Of a stretch of DNA of 64,000 nucleotides, positions 36,334-45,720 are shown piece after piece (position 1 is the stretch's first letter; every line of letters starts with the position of its first letter). The stretch covers positions 2,418,001 to 2,482,000 of the forward strand of contig NZ_CP085636.1 of assembly GCF_027571385.1 (NCBI RefSeq), read 5' to 3'. The notes below the pieces were generated by a model. The model ran no database searches. It was not told the origin of the DNA and saw nothing but the letters and a program-made list of their open reading frames with translations. This DNA comes from Shewanella sp. MTB7 (GTDB lineage: Bacteria > Pseudomonadota > Gammaproteobacteria > Enterobacterales > Shewanellaceae). The translations under genes and the position numbers were made by a program.

Positions 36334-38961
36334 TTAAAAGGATAATCTGGCGCCAGCGTAAAAACGTCGTCCATTTCGATAGACCCCGACAGGAGCGTAT
36401 TGGTTACGCTCATAGGTGTAAATGATCTCATCAGTGAGGTTTATGCCTTCAAATACCAGCGACACATGCTCGGTGAGCATCAGAGATAAATTCACATCTA
36501 ATTGGCCGATATCGTCACTGATCTCTTCACCAATCCCCGTGGCAAAGTCAGTTCTATAGTTGTAGGAGAGACGAGTACTAAGCCAATCATTCTCAAAGTA
36601 AGTGGTTAAATTTGCTGTATGATCGGAATGACCCGGTATCTTTATATTTTCGCCTGTTTCTAAATCTTTGCGTTTGCCGTCAATATAGGTGTAGTTGGCT
36701 ATGATGCCGAGGCCATAAATGATCTCTTGTTGCCAACTCAACTCAAGGCCTCTGATTGTGCCACCACTGCCATTGACTGGGCGGTTAATGATCATCTCTA
36801 TGTTTTCATACTCCTCTTGATACCTTTGGATATCGATGAAAGATTTTACATCTTTCTGGAAGCCTGCAATTGAAAATAGGGCGGCTTCATCGAAATACCA
36901 TTCGAGGCCAACATCAAATTTGGTGGCTCTAAATGGATCGAGATCTGGGTTTCCGCCAGCGCCTTGGGCTTGGGTGACATTGTAATTTGTCGATGGCATT
37001 AGATGATGATATTCAGGACGAGACATGACTTTAGATGCGGCAACTCTAAAGACCAGATCCTCTCGCCAATCCATGGCGATATTGATACTAGGTAACACAT
37101 CAGTGTAACTTTTATCAGATGTCGTCCAGAGGTAGTCAAGTTGTTGAGCATCATTTGTTGGGGTTTGCTGATAAGCGGAGGCGGTTTGCTGAGTATGAAC
37201 CACTCGAACGCCAATATTACTTCGGTAGCTCTCACCTGAGAAGTTCACTTTAGTGTAGCCAGCGTAACTGTTCTCAGTGATATCGAAGCTGCTTGGTTTC
37301 TCCTCTGTTTGAATAAAGTTAAGTTCACTATAGGCTGAATTTAGTGCATCGGTATCGGCAAAAGCATAATCTTTGAGGGTGTTTTTGGAGCCAACTCCCT
37401 TTAGGTAGTCGCTTGGGAATGCGGCGGGAAAGTCGGCGAGTGTCCAGCCTAAATCACCAGCGAGTCCTTGATAGCCACCATTGCGAGAACGGAAACGAAT
37501 AAAGTCTCGTGTGTGTCGTTTATATTTGGTTCCAAATTTGATGGAGTCGATAAATTCTCTATCAAGTTGATATTCAAAATCCAGTTGGGCGAACAACTCA
37601 TCATCAACGGAATTATGTGAATCCTTTCTCACTTCACTGATGGCCCATGCGTCAGCTTGTAAAGGTGACGTGCTGTAGTGTGTTTGAATATCTTTTGCCG
37701 TTTGCGTGTTGACGCTAAAATCGGTATTGGCTGACCATTGAGAGGTAAAGTCGCCATTAGTCCCTCCACTGGCACGGGTATAGCCAATTTGATACTGACT
37801 TTTCCAATAATCGAATTCATGTTCTAGCAAAAGGTGGTAGATATTGGTTTCTATTTTTGATTCACGCCAAATGGCTTCCATGGCAGTACTAAAGGGACGT
37901 CCGCTTGGGTTATCGTTGGGCACTTGGCTATAAGTGGCGGAGGTTAAGGTGTCATCTTGGATCTGATAGTCACTGACTTTACCGCCTCTGCCGTAAACCG
38001 TACTGGGTTGCCAAAGGAAATTTTGGTTGCGGTTATTGGCATCTAGCTGAGAGTAGAGGGTTTGAAACTCGATATTCCAATCAAGATTAGGCTGGTATTG
38101 CAAAGAGAGCATGGCACTTGAACGGATTCTGTGTTGTTCGAATACAGCACTGCCACCACCGCCTGGGCTCCATATATCTTTAAGATCTGCATCTTCTTGC
38201 TGAGTTTCAGACAAGCTGCCTTGTGCATCAATATTGTAATCACGTTCAGCCCAACCCCAAGATTCAAGACCATCACGTCTTAAATGTCTTTCATGGCGTA
38301 TAAGAGAGACAAGCGCGCCAAAGTTGTTGTCTTCATTAATCCAGTTATAAAGTAAAGAAAATTGGGGATCAGTTTTTTCAGAGGTTTCGCTGTATTGCAT
38401 CTGAGCGGTGCCAACAAACATATTATTTTCTGTTTCTAGCGGCTTACGGGTTTTGATATTGATGGAGCCACCGAGTGAGCCTTCGTCATGGTCGGCTTCA
38501 GGTGCTTTATAAACCTCTAATGAGCTGACAAGCTCAGAGGGGAGCATAGTGTAATTAAAACCACGATTAGGTTGTGATGAGATCCACCAGTCAGCCGAGG
38601 CGATGCTTTGACCATTGATATAGGTTTGATTCTGGCTCGGTGCGGTTCCTCGAACGCCCACTCTCTCTCCTTCTCCCTGAACCCGAGTAAGGGACACCCC
38701 TGTGATACGTTGAAGGGATTCTGCCACGTTTTTATCGGGAAATTTGCCGATATCTTCAGCGGTAATGGCATCGAGTACCGAAACGCTGTTACGTTTGGTA
38801 TTGATCGATTTAACGATACTGCCACGAATACCCCGGATTTGAATTTTCTCCAGTGAATCAGCATGACTGTTTTCAGTGCTAGGTTGATTGGCGTAGGCGT
38901 TCAGAGTTGTTACAGGGAGTAACAACACAGGGAGTAGGTAGCGCAGAGATGAGATGCTCAT
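36334..38961 (-). CDS. TonB-dependent outer-membrane receptor (sugar-receptor type), paralogue A
   Basis: High-affinity outer-membrane importer powered by TonB-ExbBD. The 875-residue protein has a signal peptide (about 1-26, cleavage near NAYA-NQ). A plug domain (about 45-170) carries SLEKIQIRGIRGS as the TonB-box region, EDIGKFPDKNVAESLQRITG, and VRGTAPSQNQTYINGQS. A 22-strand barrel follows, ending GRRFYAGARLSF with terminal Phe. The overall pattern is of the Xanthomonas/Caulobacter-type receptor family that often imports oligosaccharides. ATG 38961 is better spaced from AGGA than ATG 38967. It is divergent from a membrane-bound winged-helix regulator and highly similar to the receptor at 43141-45720. 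Confidence 0.92.
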   Translation of the reverse strand: MSISSLRYLLPVLLLPVTTLNAYANQPSTENSHADSLEKIQIRGIRGSIVKSINTKRNSVSVLDAITAEDIGKFPDKNVAESLQRITGVSLTRVQGEGERVGVRGTAPSQNQTYINGQSIASADWWISSQPNRGFNYTMLPSELVSSLEVYKAPEADHDEGSLGGSINIKTRKPLETENNMFVGTAQMQYSETSEKTDPQFSLLYNWINEDNNFGALVSLIRHERHLRRDGLESWGWAERDYNIDAQGSLSETQQEDADLKDIWSPGGGGSAVFEQHRIRSSAMLSLQYQPNLDWNIEFQTLYSQLDANNRNQNFLWQPSTVYGRGGKVSDYQIQDDTLTSATYSQVPNDNPSGRPFSTAMEAIWRESKIETNIYHLLLEHEFDYWKSQYQIGYTRASGGTNGDFTSQWSANTDFSVNTQTAKDIQTHYSTSPLQADAWAISEVRKDSHNSVDDELFAQLDFEYQLDREFIDSIKFGTKYKRHTRDFIRFRSRNGGYQGLAGDLGWTLADFPAAFPSDYLKGVGSKNTLKDYAFADTDALNSAYSELNFIQTEEKPSSFDITENSYAGYTKVNFSGESYRSNIGVRVVHTQQTASAYQQTPTNDAQQLDYLWTTSDKSYTDVLPSINIAMDWREDLVFRVAASKVMSRPEYHHLMPSTNYNVTQAQGAGGNPDLDPFRATKFDVGLEWYFDEAALFSIAGFQKDVKSFIDIQRYQEEYENIEMIINRPVNGSGGTIRGLELSWQQEIIYGLGIIANYTYIDGKRKDLETGENIKIPGHSDHTANLTTYFENDWLSTRLSYNYRTDFATGIGEEISDDIGQLDVNLSLMLTEHVSLVFEGINLTDEIIYTYERNQYAPVGVYRNGRRFYAGARLSF

Positions 38962-38986
38962 AGTCATATCCTGATATTACACTTCT

Positions 38987-39106
38987 AGCCAGAGATAAAA
39001 TTAAAAAACACTGCAATAATGATATTGTGGTTTCTGGCTAACTAATTAATATTTTTAGTTATATTTAGTCTTTTGTTTGTCAGAGTCCGTTCTCCCTTTA
39101 ACGGAC
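38987..39106. promoter_or_regulatory. Divergent regulatory region with two inverted repeats
   Basis: TAGCCAGA (38987-38994) pairs with TCTGGCTA (39033-39040) over a 38-base AT-rich spacer. GTCCGTT (39085-39091) pairs with AACGGAC (39100-39106) over eight bases. Both lie between the receptor start (38961) and the regulator start (39239), and are candidate operators for the winged-helix regulator. Confidence 0.45.
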
Positions 39107-39238
39107 GCTAAGTGGTATATTTTTAGTGGTCATATTTATTATTGATATAACTAATACAGCAACTTAGAATATGCACAGTTCCATACTACTCTGTGTTATT
39201 GTAATTAACCAATGGTTAACATCGTTTTTAGTGCTTAA

Positions 39239-41380
39239 ATGTCGTTAAGTTGTTCCGATAAAGTAAAGGTCAATGAGATAGAGGTCGACTTTGTCGCGCT
39301 TAAATTCTTGATTGATGGAGAATGGCTCGAGATTGAGGCTAGGCAGCTTGCCCTGCTTAAATTACTCATCAAGCACCATGGCGAAGCTGTATCACGTCAT
39401 CTGATTATGGATGAGTTATGGCATGACACCATCGTCAGTGACAACTCTGTTTCTCAGGCTATCACCCAGTTAAGAAAGTCACTTCAGGATGACAAAGGTA
39501 CCCCTCGATTTATTCGAACCGTACCTCGTGTCGGTTACCAACTTATTGCCAGCGTTGAAGCGCTTAAAACGCCAGAGGTTTCAGCAGAACTGGGTGTTGT
39601 TAAACGAACTTCAAAATCGATGATGGCCATCTTGGGTATTGTTTTAGGCATGGGGTTGATGTTCAGCTTATTTCAATTAACCAAACCTAGTCTATCTCTG
39701 CCCACCTATGAATATGAAACCCGATTAACTTCAGTGCCAGGTCCTGAAGGCTTTCTTCGTTACTCTCCTGATGGACGTTATTTGGCTTTCAGCCAGATTT
39801 CAGAAAATCGCAGTCAGATGGATCTGGTTGTTTATGACGCTCAAACAGAAACCATTCATTCCATAAAGAACACAGGATACAGTGAAGAGGCGCCAGAGTG
39901 GTCTCCTGATAGTCTGTGGCTTATCTATTATCGACATGACCCGATCAGCTGTGATGTCCGTATTATGTCGGTTTCGACGCCCGTTGAAACATGGCGTTTA
40001 AGTCCTGATCGCCATTTGAGTGATTGTGAACCTGGCTATAGCAGACAGAAGATGCACTGGGTTTCGTCGGATACTTTATATCGACGCAGATGGCGAGATA
40101 ACCAAGCCATTTTAACCAAAGTAATCCTATCTACTGATGCGTTGCCACAGATAGTCGAGCAGCAAGATCTGCCTCAGTTTAATCCTCTGTTGATGGATAT
40201 CGATAAAGAGAATTTGTTGATGTTGTTGGTCGAGAAACATCAAAAATGGTTCGAGTTAAAGTTGGTAGATTTAGTCAGTTTAGATAGCGAAGTCATTGAT
40301 CGTAGTGAACAAGATTATTGGGGACTTAAATGGCATAAGATCAATGAGAGCTTCTGGTTAGGCAACACCAGTTTACGCTTAATGTCCCTTAATGGAGAGA
40401 GTCAGGTAGTTCATAATCCGATGGGGTTTATTCCTGATATCGATATGAATAGGGTGACACAGCAATTGGCCTACTCTGAGGGGCAAGTGAATGTGAATCT
40501 TTATAATATTGATTTTAGCCGGACAGAATCATCTGGTGAAGTTAAAGCTCGACAAGTCTCTTCATCGGCTCGCACTGACATATTGCCAACGATGTCAAAA
40601 GAAGGCGATCAGATGGCGTTTGTCTCTTTCCAGCGGGGATCGGCAGATGGCCTAAGTCATGTTGAGATCTGGCTGAAGCATAAACACAAAAAAGCGGCTA
40701 GTTTACTGGCAAATCTGCCTGAAAATATCAAACCAGACTATCTACTGTGGTCGCCAAACGGTGAGAATATTCTGTTAGGGGATACTGAAGATAAACTTTA
40801 TCTCATCAATACCTATAGTCGGCATATGGTGCCAATCGTCTCAGGTTATGAGCAACTAGATGCTGTGGTATGGTCACAAGATGGTAAACATATAAATTTC
40901 TCGGCGTTTAATGAAGGCAAGTGGCAATCATGGCAATACAATTTGCAGTTGGGCACGTCAACACCGATTGTTGAAGATGATAAACAAGCGAGCACGAGCC
41001 AAGGTGAGCTTGAGTTGATTAAAACGCTTAATCCGTCCTTTATTCATTACTCTAACAAGATTACCGATTTTTTAGCGTTAAATTTAGCACCTGAACTAGG
41101 GGTATACGATCTGCAACCTTCGCTAAGCTTGTATCGTCCGGCAATTATTGATGAAGGGATCTATTATGTGGTGCGACAAGGCTTACTTTTAAAGCTCTAT
41201 TATTATGAGTTTGATACCAATCATAACCGCTTCATTAGTCATATTGGCAATCATGAGCAGGAATTTCACCTGACACTCAACATCAGTGCATCCGATGACG
41301 GTAAGCGGGTGGTTTATTCTAAAGTTGAAAATGTTGAGACCGATATTTTACTGCAAAGGAAAATCGATACAGATCAATAA
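39239..41380 (+). CDS. CadC-type membrane regulator: winged helix, one TM helix, TolB/PD40 propeller
   Basis: One-component transcription regulator that senses outside the cytoplasm and binds DNA inside. The 713 residues are laid out as a ToxR/CadC/OmpR-type winged helix (about 15-105; VSQAITQLRKSLQDDKGTPR, FIRTVPRVGYQL) and a TM helix at about 129-149 (MAILGIVLGMGLMFSLFQL). A long periplasmic beta-propeller with PD40-like strands follows (LRYSPDGRYLAFSQI, PEWSPDSLWLIYYR, LLWSPNGENILLGD, VVWSQDGKHINFSA). No good ribosome site precedes ATG 39239. Divergent orientation to the TonB receptor suggests it controls that gene; the propeller may bind the imported ligand or a partner. Confidence 0.87.
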   Translation: MSLSCSDKVKVNEIEVDFVALKFLIDGEWLEIEARQLALLKLLIKHHGEAVSRHLIMDELWHDTIVSDNSVSQAITQLRKSLQDDKGTPRFIRTVPRVGYQLIASVEALKTPEVSAELGVVKRTSKSMMAILGIVLGMGLMFSLFQLTKPSLSLPTYEYETRLTSVPGPEGFLRYSPDGRYLAFSQISENRSQMDLVVYDAQTETIHSIKNTGYSEEAPEWSPDSLWLIYYRHDPISCDVRIMSVSTPVETWRLSPDRHLSDCEPGYSRQKMHWVSSDTLYRRRWRDNQAILTKVILSTDALPQIVEQQDLPQFNPLLMDIDKENLLMLLVEKHQKWFELKLVDLVSLDSEVIDRSEQDYWGLKWHKINESFWLGNTSLRLMSLNGESQVVHNPMGFIPDIDMNRVTQQLAYSEGQVNVNLYNIDFSRTESSGEVKARQVSSSARTDILPTMSKEGDQMAFVSFQRGSADGLSHVEIWLKHKHKKAASLLANLPENIKPDYLLWSPNGENILLGDTEDKLYLINTYSRHMVPIVSGYEQLDAVVWSQDGKHINFSAFNEGKWQSWQYNLQLGTSTPIVEDDKQASTSQGELELIKTLNPSFIHYSNKITDFLALNLAPELGVYDLQPSLSLYRPAIIDEGIYYVVRQGLLLKLYYYEFDTNHNRFISHIGNHEQEFHLTLNISASDDGKRVVYSKVENVETDILLQRKIDTDQ

Positions 41381-41451
41381 TAAGCTGGCTGTTAGGGGGA
41401 AAAGGGGAGTTTGATATTGGTTGGCATTATACCAGTCAATAGAAGAAGGTA

Positions 41452-42825
41452 TTACTTCAAACCTTGCAAATATTGGCTTATCTCCTGCGTATACCAACCT
41501 CGACTCTTAGCTTCCTTTAAGGCTTGTTTTGCATTTTTAGTCGCTAAAGAAGTTTGCCCTTGATGCTTAAGAATCTTTGCTTGAGCTAGGAGTAGATCAG
41601 GATGAGAATCATCTTGTATTAGCCCGAGCTTCAAGTATTTCAGTGCCGCGGTGAAGCTTTTATTGTCAACGCTTTGAACCACCATGTCTCGTATGGCCCT
41701 AAAGTGACCACTGTCTGCGGCGGCTATCATCCAACGTTGAGATTTTTCGATATCAAATTCAACATGTCGCTTATCCAGCAGTTCTCTTGCGAGTCGGTAT
41801 TGAGCGTGAACAAATCCGCCTTGGGCTGCAAGCAGGATCCAGTTCAACCCTTTTTCTCGGTTAGCTTGGGTATATTCACCTCTTAATAAGCTCGAACCGA
41901 GTCGATATTGTGAGTTGGAGTAACCATTACTGGCAGAGGAGAGCAGCAGTTGAGAACCTGCGTTTTCATCACTCCAATGAAACTTCAGTAGACGTGTGGC
42001 GTTGTGTTCATCGGCAACCATCCAGTTAGCAATATAATATTGAACGATAGCATTGCCTTGTTCCGCACTTTCAATCAGCTGACTGATTTTCTTTTGATAT
42101 TCTCGTTTTTGACTGGCAAAGCTTTCTTTGTAGCGCTTGCCTTTAAAGGTGGTGAAGTGATAAATCAGCGAACGATTACGGTAAGTTTGCGTTTTACCGT
42201 TGACGATATAGGGCTCATAACGCCAGCGGCGTACAGCGTTGTAAATTGCGCGGTTAAACGTGTTGTCAGGGAAAGCGTCTAAAATCTCGACATCTTTTAC
42301 GGCGCCGGATTCATCAATATCAAAATCTAACCAGACCCAGCCCTCTTGCCCTTTTTCATAGGCTTCTTGTGGATATTTTGCATCAAGGGTATAGATGCGT
42401 TTTGGCTGTTGATCATTGGTATATTGTTCAGGACTGAATACAGGTTGCAGATCACGGCTAAAGATTGAATAGCCAAAATTCTGGTTTAATGTTTGGTAGT
42501 GGCTTTCTAAGCTTGTTGGATCGTTAACTTCCACCTCTATGAGTCTTGCAGCTGAGCGCGCCTCTTCGACACCAAAGTCAGCAGCAAGAAGAAACCATGA
42601 ATGTGCTGAAGTTAAACTTTTTCCGACCCCTTGGCCGTGAAGGTACATGACGCCAATATTAAATATTGCGTCTTGGTTGCCCAATTTGGCCAGTCGTTGA
42701 AATTCTTGGTAGGCGGAGAGGTAGTTACCTTTATTGTACTCAAGTGTTGCCGACAACAAGTCCGCTCTGGGGGTTGAAGAGAATATCAGCGATAAAAAAA
42801 TAATAATCGAGAGATAAAATTTCAT
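41452..42825 (-). CDS. Sel1-repeat protein with embedded TonB C-terminal domain
   Basis: A 457-residue exported protein: signal peptide at 1-21 (LSIIIFLSLIFSSTPRA), Sel1/TPR-like repeats at about 25-110 (NQDAIFNIGVMYLHGQGVGK), and a TonB_C domain at about 145-235. The TonB_C domain includes YPQEAYEKGQEGWVWLDFDI and ESGAVKDVEILDAFP...AVRRWRYEPY. Further Sel1 repeats follow at about 270-400 (NGYSNSQYRLGSSLLRGEYT; LAAQGGFVHAQYRLARELL). A TonB_C domain between solenoid repeats, without the usual TonB N-terminal membrane anchor and Pro-rich spacer, is unusual. Placement between two TonB-dependent receptors suggests a periplasmic role with them. Direct energy transduction without an ExbBD-binding TM segment is doubtful. 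Confidence 0.85.
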   Translation of the reverse strand: MKFYLSIIIFLSLIFSSTPRADLLSATLEYNKGNYLSAYQEFQRLAKLGNQDAIFNIGVMYLHGQGVGKSLTSAHSWFLLAADFGVEEARSAARLIEVEVNDPTSLESHYQTLNQNFGYSIFSRDLQPVFSPEQYTNDQQPKRIYTLDAKYPQEAYEKGQEGWVWLDFDIDESGAVKDVEILDAFPDNTFNRAIYNAVRRWRYEPYIVNGKTQTYRNRSLIYHFTTFKGKRYKESFASQKREYQKKISQLIESAEQGNAIVQYYIANWMVADEHNATRLLKFHWSDENAGSQLLLSSASNGYSNSQYRLGSSLLRGEYTQANREKGLNWILLAAQGGFVHAQYRLARELLDKRHVEFDIEKSQRWMIAAADSGHFRAIRDMVVQSVDNKSFTAALKYLKLGLIQDDSHPDLLLAQAKILKHQGQTSLATKNAKQALKEAKSRGWYTQEISQYLQGLK

Positions 42826-43140
42826 CGTTGTCGTAAGGTTATCGACTAATCATTGGAGCCATTGAGGTTTAGACCTGTTTATTGCTGTTATAGCTCTAAG
42901 AATGTTAACAAAGTAGTTGTTTTATGTTTACTATTCTACTGTGTTTAATTAGCTAATGCTTGATTAATTGTATTTAAACTCGGCGTTATTGGCCTTTTTA
43001 TGGATATAGCAGAATAAAAAAGAGCCACGGGTTTTAGACATGACGCTAAAACCCGTGTAACCAAGGATGTGTGGAAGGGAAGTCCACTCCTGGGTGTTTG
43101 GTTACCCCTTTAAATATCTAAAGGGGATAAAAGGTTTGTG
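42826..43140. other. Intergenic region with terminator stems
   Basis: No gene is visible. The left half is AT-rich and contains the promoter of the Sel1/TonB_C gene. The right half holds the terminator of the downstream receptor gene (minus strand) and a second dyad, CCCCTTTA (43105-43112) with TAAAGGGG (43119-43126). Confidence 0.55.
43013..43057 (-). terminator. Rho-independent terminator of TonB-dependent receptor B
   Basis: On the minus strand a perfect 12-bp stem (43057-43046 with 43037-43026, core CACGGGTTTTAG) with an 8-base loop is followed by CTCTTTTTTATT. It sits about 85 bases after the receptor stop codon. Confidence 0.88.
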
Positions 43141-45720
43141 CTAGAAATTAAAACGTACTCCAGTGACGAAACGTCTGCCATCGGCGTAGAGACCGGTTAG
43201 GGCTTGCTCTACTCCTTTTTGTTGATAACTAAAGGTTTGTTCATCAGTTAAGTTAATTGCTTCGAGGACAAGGGTGATATTCTCGGTGATTTGATAGCTG
43301 ATATTGGCATCGAGTTGACCGTAATCATCAATGTAACCAGGCCAGCCTAACCCTGTGTCGTATCCTGTGCGGTAGTTGTAAGATATCCGGCCACTAAAGC
43401 TTTCATGTTCATAATAAGAGCTTAAATTAACCGTGTGTTCTGAGTTGCCGGGGATGGTGACATCATTGCCTGCTTCATCTTTTGCTTCGCCATCAACAAA
43501 CGTGTAGTTAGCTGAGATACCAAAATCCTCGAAAAACTCCTGCTGATAACCTAGCTCTAAGCCCATGATTGTGCCACCGTTACCATTGACTGGGCGATTA
43601 ACTAAGATCTCTGTGTTTTCATGGATCTCAAGTTTGCCTTTCTGCTCAATAAAGGATTGGATATCTTTGTGAAATAACATGGCCGAGACGATGCCAGCTT
43701 CACTGAAGTACCATTCAAGTCCTAGGTCAAACTGAGTAGCAAGGTAAGGATCAATGTCAGGGTTTCCGCCAACACCTGTTTTTGTTTCTATGTTGTATGA
43801 GGTTGATGAGGTGATATCCACATAGTTTGGACGAGCCATGACTCTAGATGCACTCATTCTTAAGACAAGATCGTCATCGAGATCGACGGCTAAGTTTAAA
43901 CTTGGCAGAATTTCCAGATAATCTTTGTCTTGAGTGGTCCATACGCCTTGTCCCTCTTCACCAACAAAGGCTGAGGAAGATTGGTTAGTTTGGACTATGC
44001 GTATTCCCACATTACCTCTTAAGTATTCAACATCAATGTCGGCTTTGATATAAGCCGCATAAATCTTCTCACCTATATCAAAAGTACTTGCTTCTAAGGT
44101 GCGATAATTCCAATTTAATGCATCACCTTCACTGCGAACCTTGTTTGCGTCTGTAATGGCGTAATCTTTTAATGTACCGCTTGAACCTTGATGTTCAAGA
44201 AAATCTGATGGCATAGGTAATGAATAATTCGCTAAATTCCAGCCTAAATCGGTGCGTGCATTTGTAGTCTCTTTGGTATTGAAACGTGAATGGTCACGAT
44301 ACTTTGCCCCAAATTTTATTTTATTGAATATGGCAAGATCGATGTCACGCTCAAAATCGGCTTGAATATAGAACTCATCATCTTTTGCGTGGTTTCTGTC
44401 GTAGCGAAGGAAACTAAGATCCCACTTTTTACCATCGGCAGGGTTCGCGCCATAATGCGTTTTGACATCCCGTGTTGAAGAGGTGTCGAAGCTATTAACA
44501 TAGTTTCCTCCCCAACCAACACTTCGGTCAGCTTGAGAACCACCTGTACCTTCGGTATAACCTAAATGAACGCTTGAGCTCCAAATATCACCAATATGAT
44601 CCACTTTTAAATCGTAAGACTTGGTTTTTAGCTTAGAGTTTCTGATTTTAGTTTCATCTAAGATATTATCGCCAGTGGGTGATAATCCTAAAGTTCCACC
44701 AGTGAGCATGGTGCCCACTTCTGGGTGTTCGATAAGGTTGACTGAGGTGTATTGGGAACCACCGTAACCTGGGAGCCAAAGGAAATTTTGGTTCACATTA
44801 TCAGCTTCAAGAGTCGAATCTAGTGCATTGAATGTCATATCTAAGTTTGATGTCGGGCGATACTGTAAGCTGAGGTTTACACCCGTTCGTACTCGCTCTT
44901 GTTGGAACATGGCTGAGCCACCACCGCCTGGACTGTAGACATCTTTATGTACTGTGCCATCTTCTAGGGTGATATCTCTATCTGTCCAACTCCATGCTTC
45001 GATCCCATCGCGTCTTAGATTACGTTTTTGTCTGACAACAGAGATAAGAGCACCGAATGTTTCATCTTCATTTTTCCAGCTATACATGCCGGACAGTTGT
45101 GGGTCTGTCTCACCAGATATCTCACTATATTGGGCGAGTGCTGAGCCAGCAAACCTATTTGATTCAAGCTCAAGAGGCTTGCGGGTTCTGACGATAACAG
45201 TACCACCGATAGACCCTTCATCAATATCAGCCTCAGGAGATTTATATACTTCTAAACCGGATACGATCTCAGACGGTAACATTGTGTAGTTAAATCCACG
45301 GTTGGCAGGAGAGTTGGTCCACCAGTCTGCTGAGCCAACGGCTTGGCCGTTTAACAGGGTTCTGTTTTGGCTCTCTGTTGTCCCTCGTATGCTGACACGT
45401 TCGCCTTCACCAAAATTACGTGTGATTGATACTCCGGTAACCCGTTGTAGAGATTCTGCGACGTTTTGATCTGGAAACTTGCCAATATCTTCTGAGGTGA
45501 CGGCATCGACGACTGAATTTGAGTAGCGTTTAGTGTTAAGAGATTTAACGACACTGCCTCTAATCCCTCTAACCTGAATGGTTTCGACTTCGTCGGTATT
45601 GATGCTTGGTGTCGTTTCGCTTTCTTCAACAGCAAAACTGGTCATTGGCATAACAACAGCACCAACAACAATGGCATGTTTAATCGCTGTGCCTAATCGG
45701 GTTTTCTTGTGGATCTTCAT
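43141..45720 (-). CDS. TonB-dependent outer-membrane receptor (sugar-receptor type), paralogue B
   Basis: An 859-residue receptor, clearly paralogous to the one at 36334-38961. It shares the plug segments IQVRGIRGSVVKSLNTKRYS, EDIGKFPDQNVAESLQRVTG and RGTTESQNRTLLNGQAVGSA, the NRPVNGNGGTIMGLELGYQQ-type barrel strand, and the same C-terminal FVTGVRFNF. The signal peptide is about residues 1-31 (AIVVGAVVMPMTSFA). ATG 45720 follows GGAG at good spacing, and is preferred over ATG 45732. It has its own long upstream region and strong terminator, so it is transcribed alone. The substrate is unknown; receptor A and B probably take related compounds. Confidence 0.92.
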   Translation of the reverse strand: MKIHKKTRLGTAIKHAIVVGAVVMPMTSFAVEESETTPSINTDEVETIQVRGIRGSVVKSLNTKRYSNSVVDAVTSEDIGKFPDQNVAESLQRVTGVSITRNFGEGERVSIRGTTESQNRTLLNGQAVGSADWWTNSPANRGFNYTMLPSEIVSGLEVYKSPEADIDEGSIGGTVIVRTRKPLELESNRFAGSALAQYSEISGETDPQLSGMYSWKNEDETFGALISVVRQKRNLRRDGIEAWSWTDRDITLEDGTVHKDVYSPGGGGSAMFQQERVRTGVNLSLQYRPTSNLDMTFNALDSTLEADNVNQNFLWLPGYGGSQYTSVNLIEHPEVGTMLTGGTLGLSPTGDNILDETKIRNSKLKTKSYDLKVDHIGDIWSSSVHLGYTEGTGGSQADRSVGWGGNYVNSFDTSSTRDVKTHYGANPADGKKWDLSFLRYDRNHAKDDEFYIQADFERDIDLAIFNKIKFGAKYRDHSRFNTKETTNARTDLGWNLANYSLPMPSDFLEHQGSSGTLKDYAITDANKVRSEGDALNWNYRTLEASTFDIGEKIYAAYIKADIDVEYLRGNVGIRIVQTNQSSSAFVGEEGQGVWTTQDKDYLEILPSLNLAVDLDDDLVLRMSASRVMARPNYVDITSSTSYNIETKTGVGGNPDIDPYLATQFDLGLEWYFSEAGIVSAMLFHKDIQSFIEQKGKLEIHENTEILVNRPVNGNGGTIMGLELGYQQEFFEDFGISANYTFVDGEAKDEAGNDVTIPGNSEHTVNLSSYYEHESFSGRISYNYRTGYDTGLGWPGYIDDYGQLDANISYQITENITLVLEAINLTDEQTFSYQQKGVEQALTGLYADGRRFVTGVRFNF

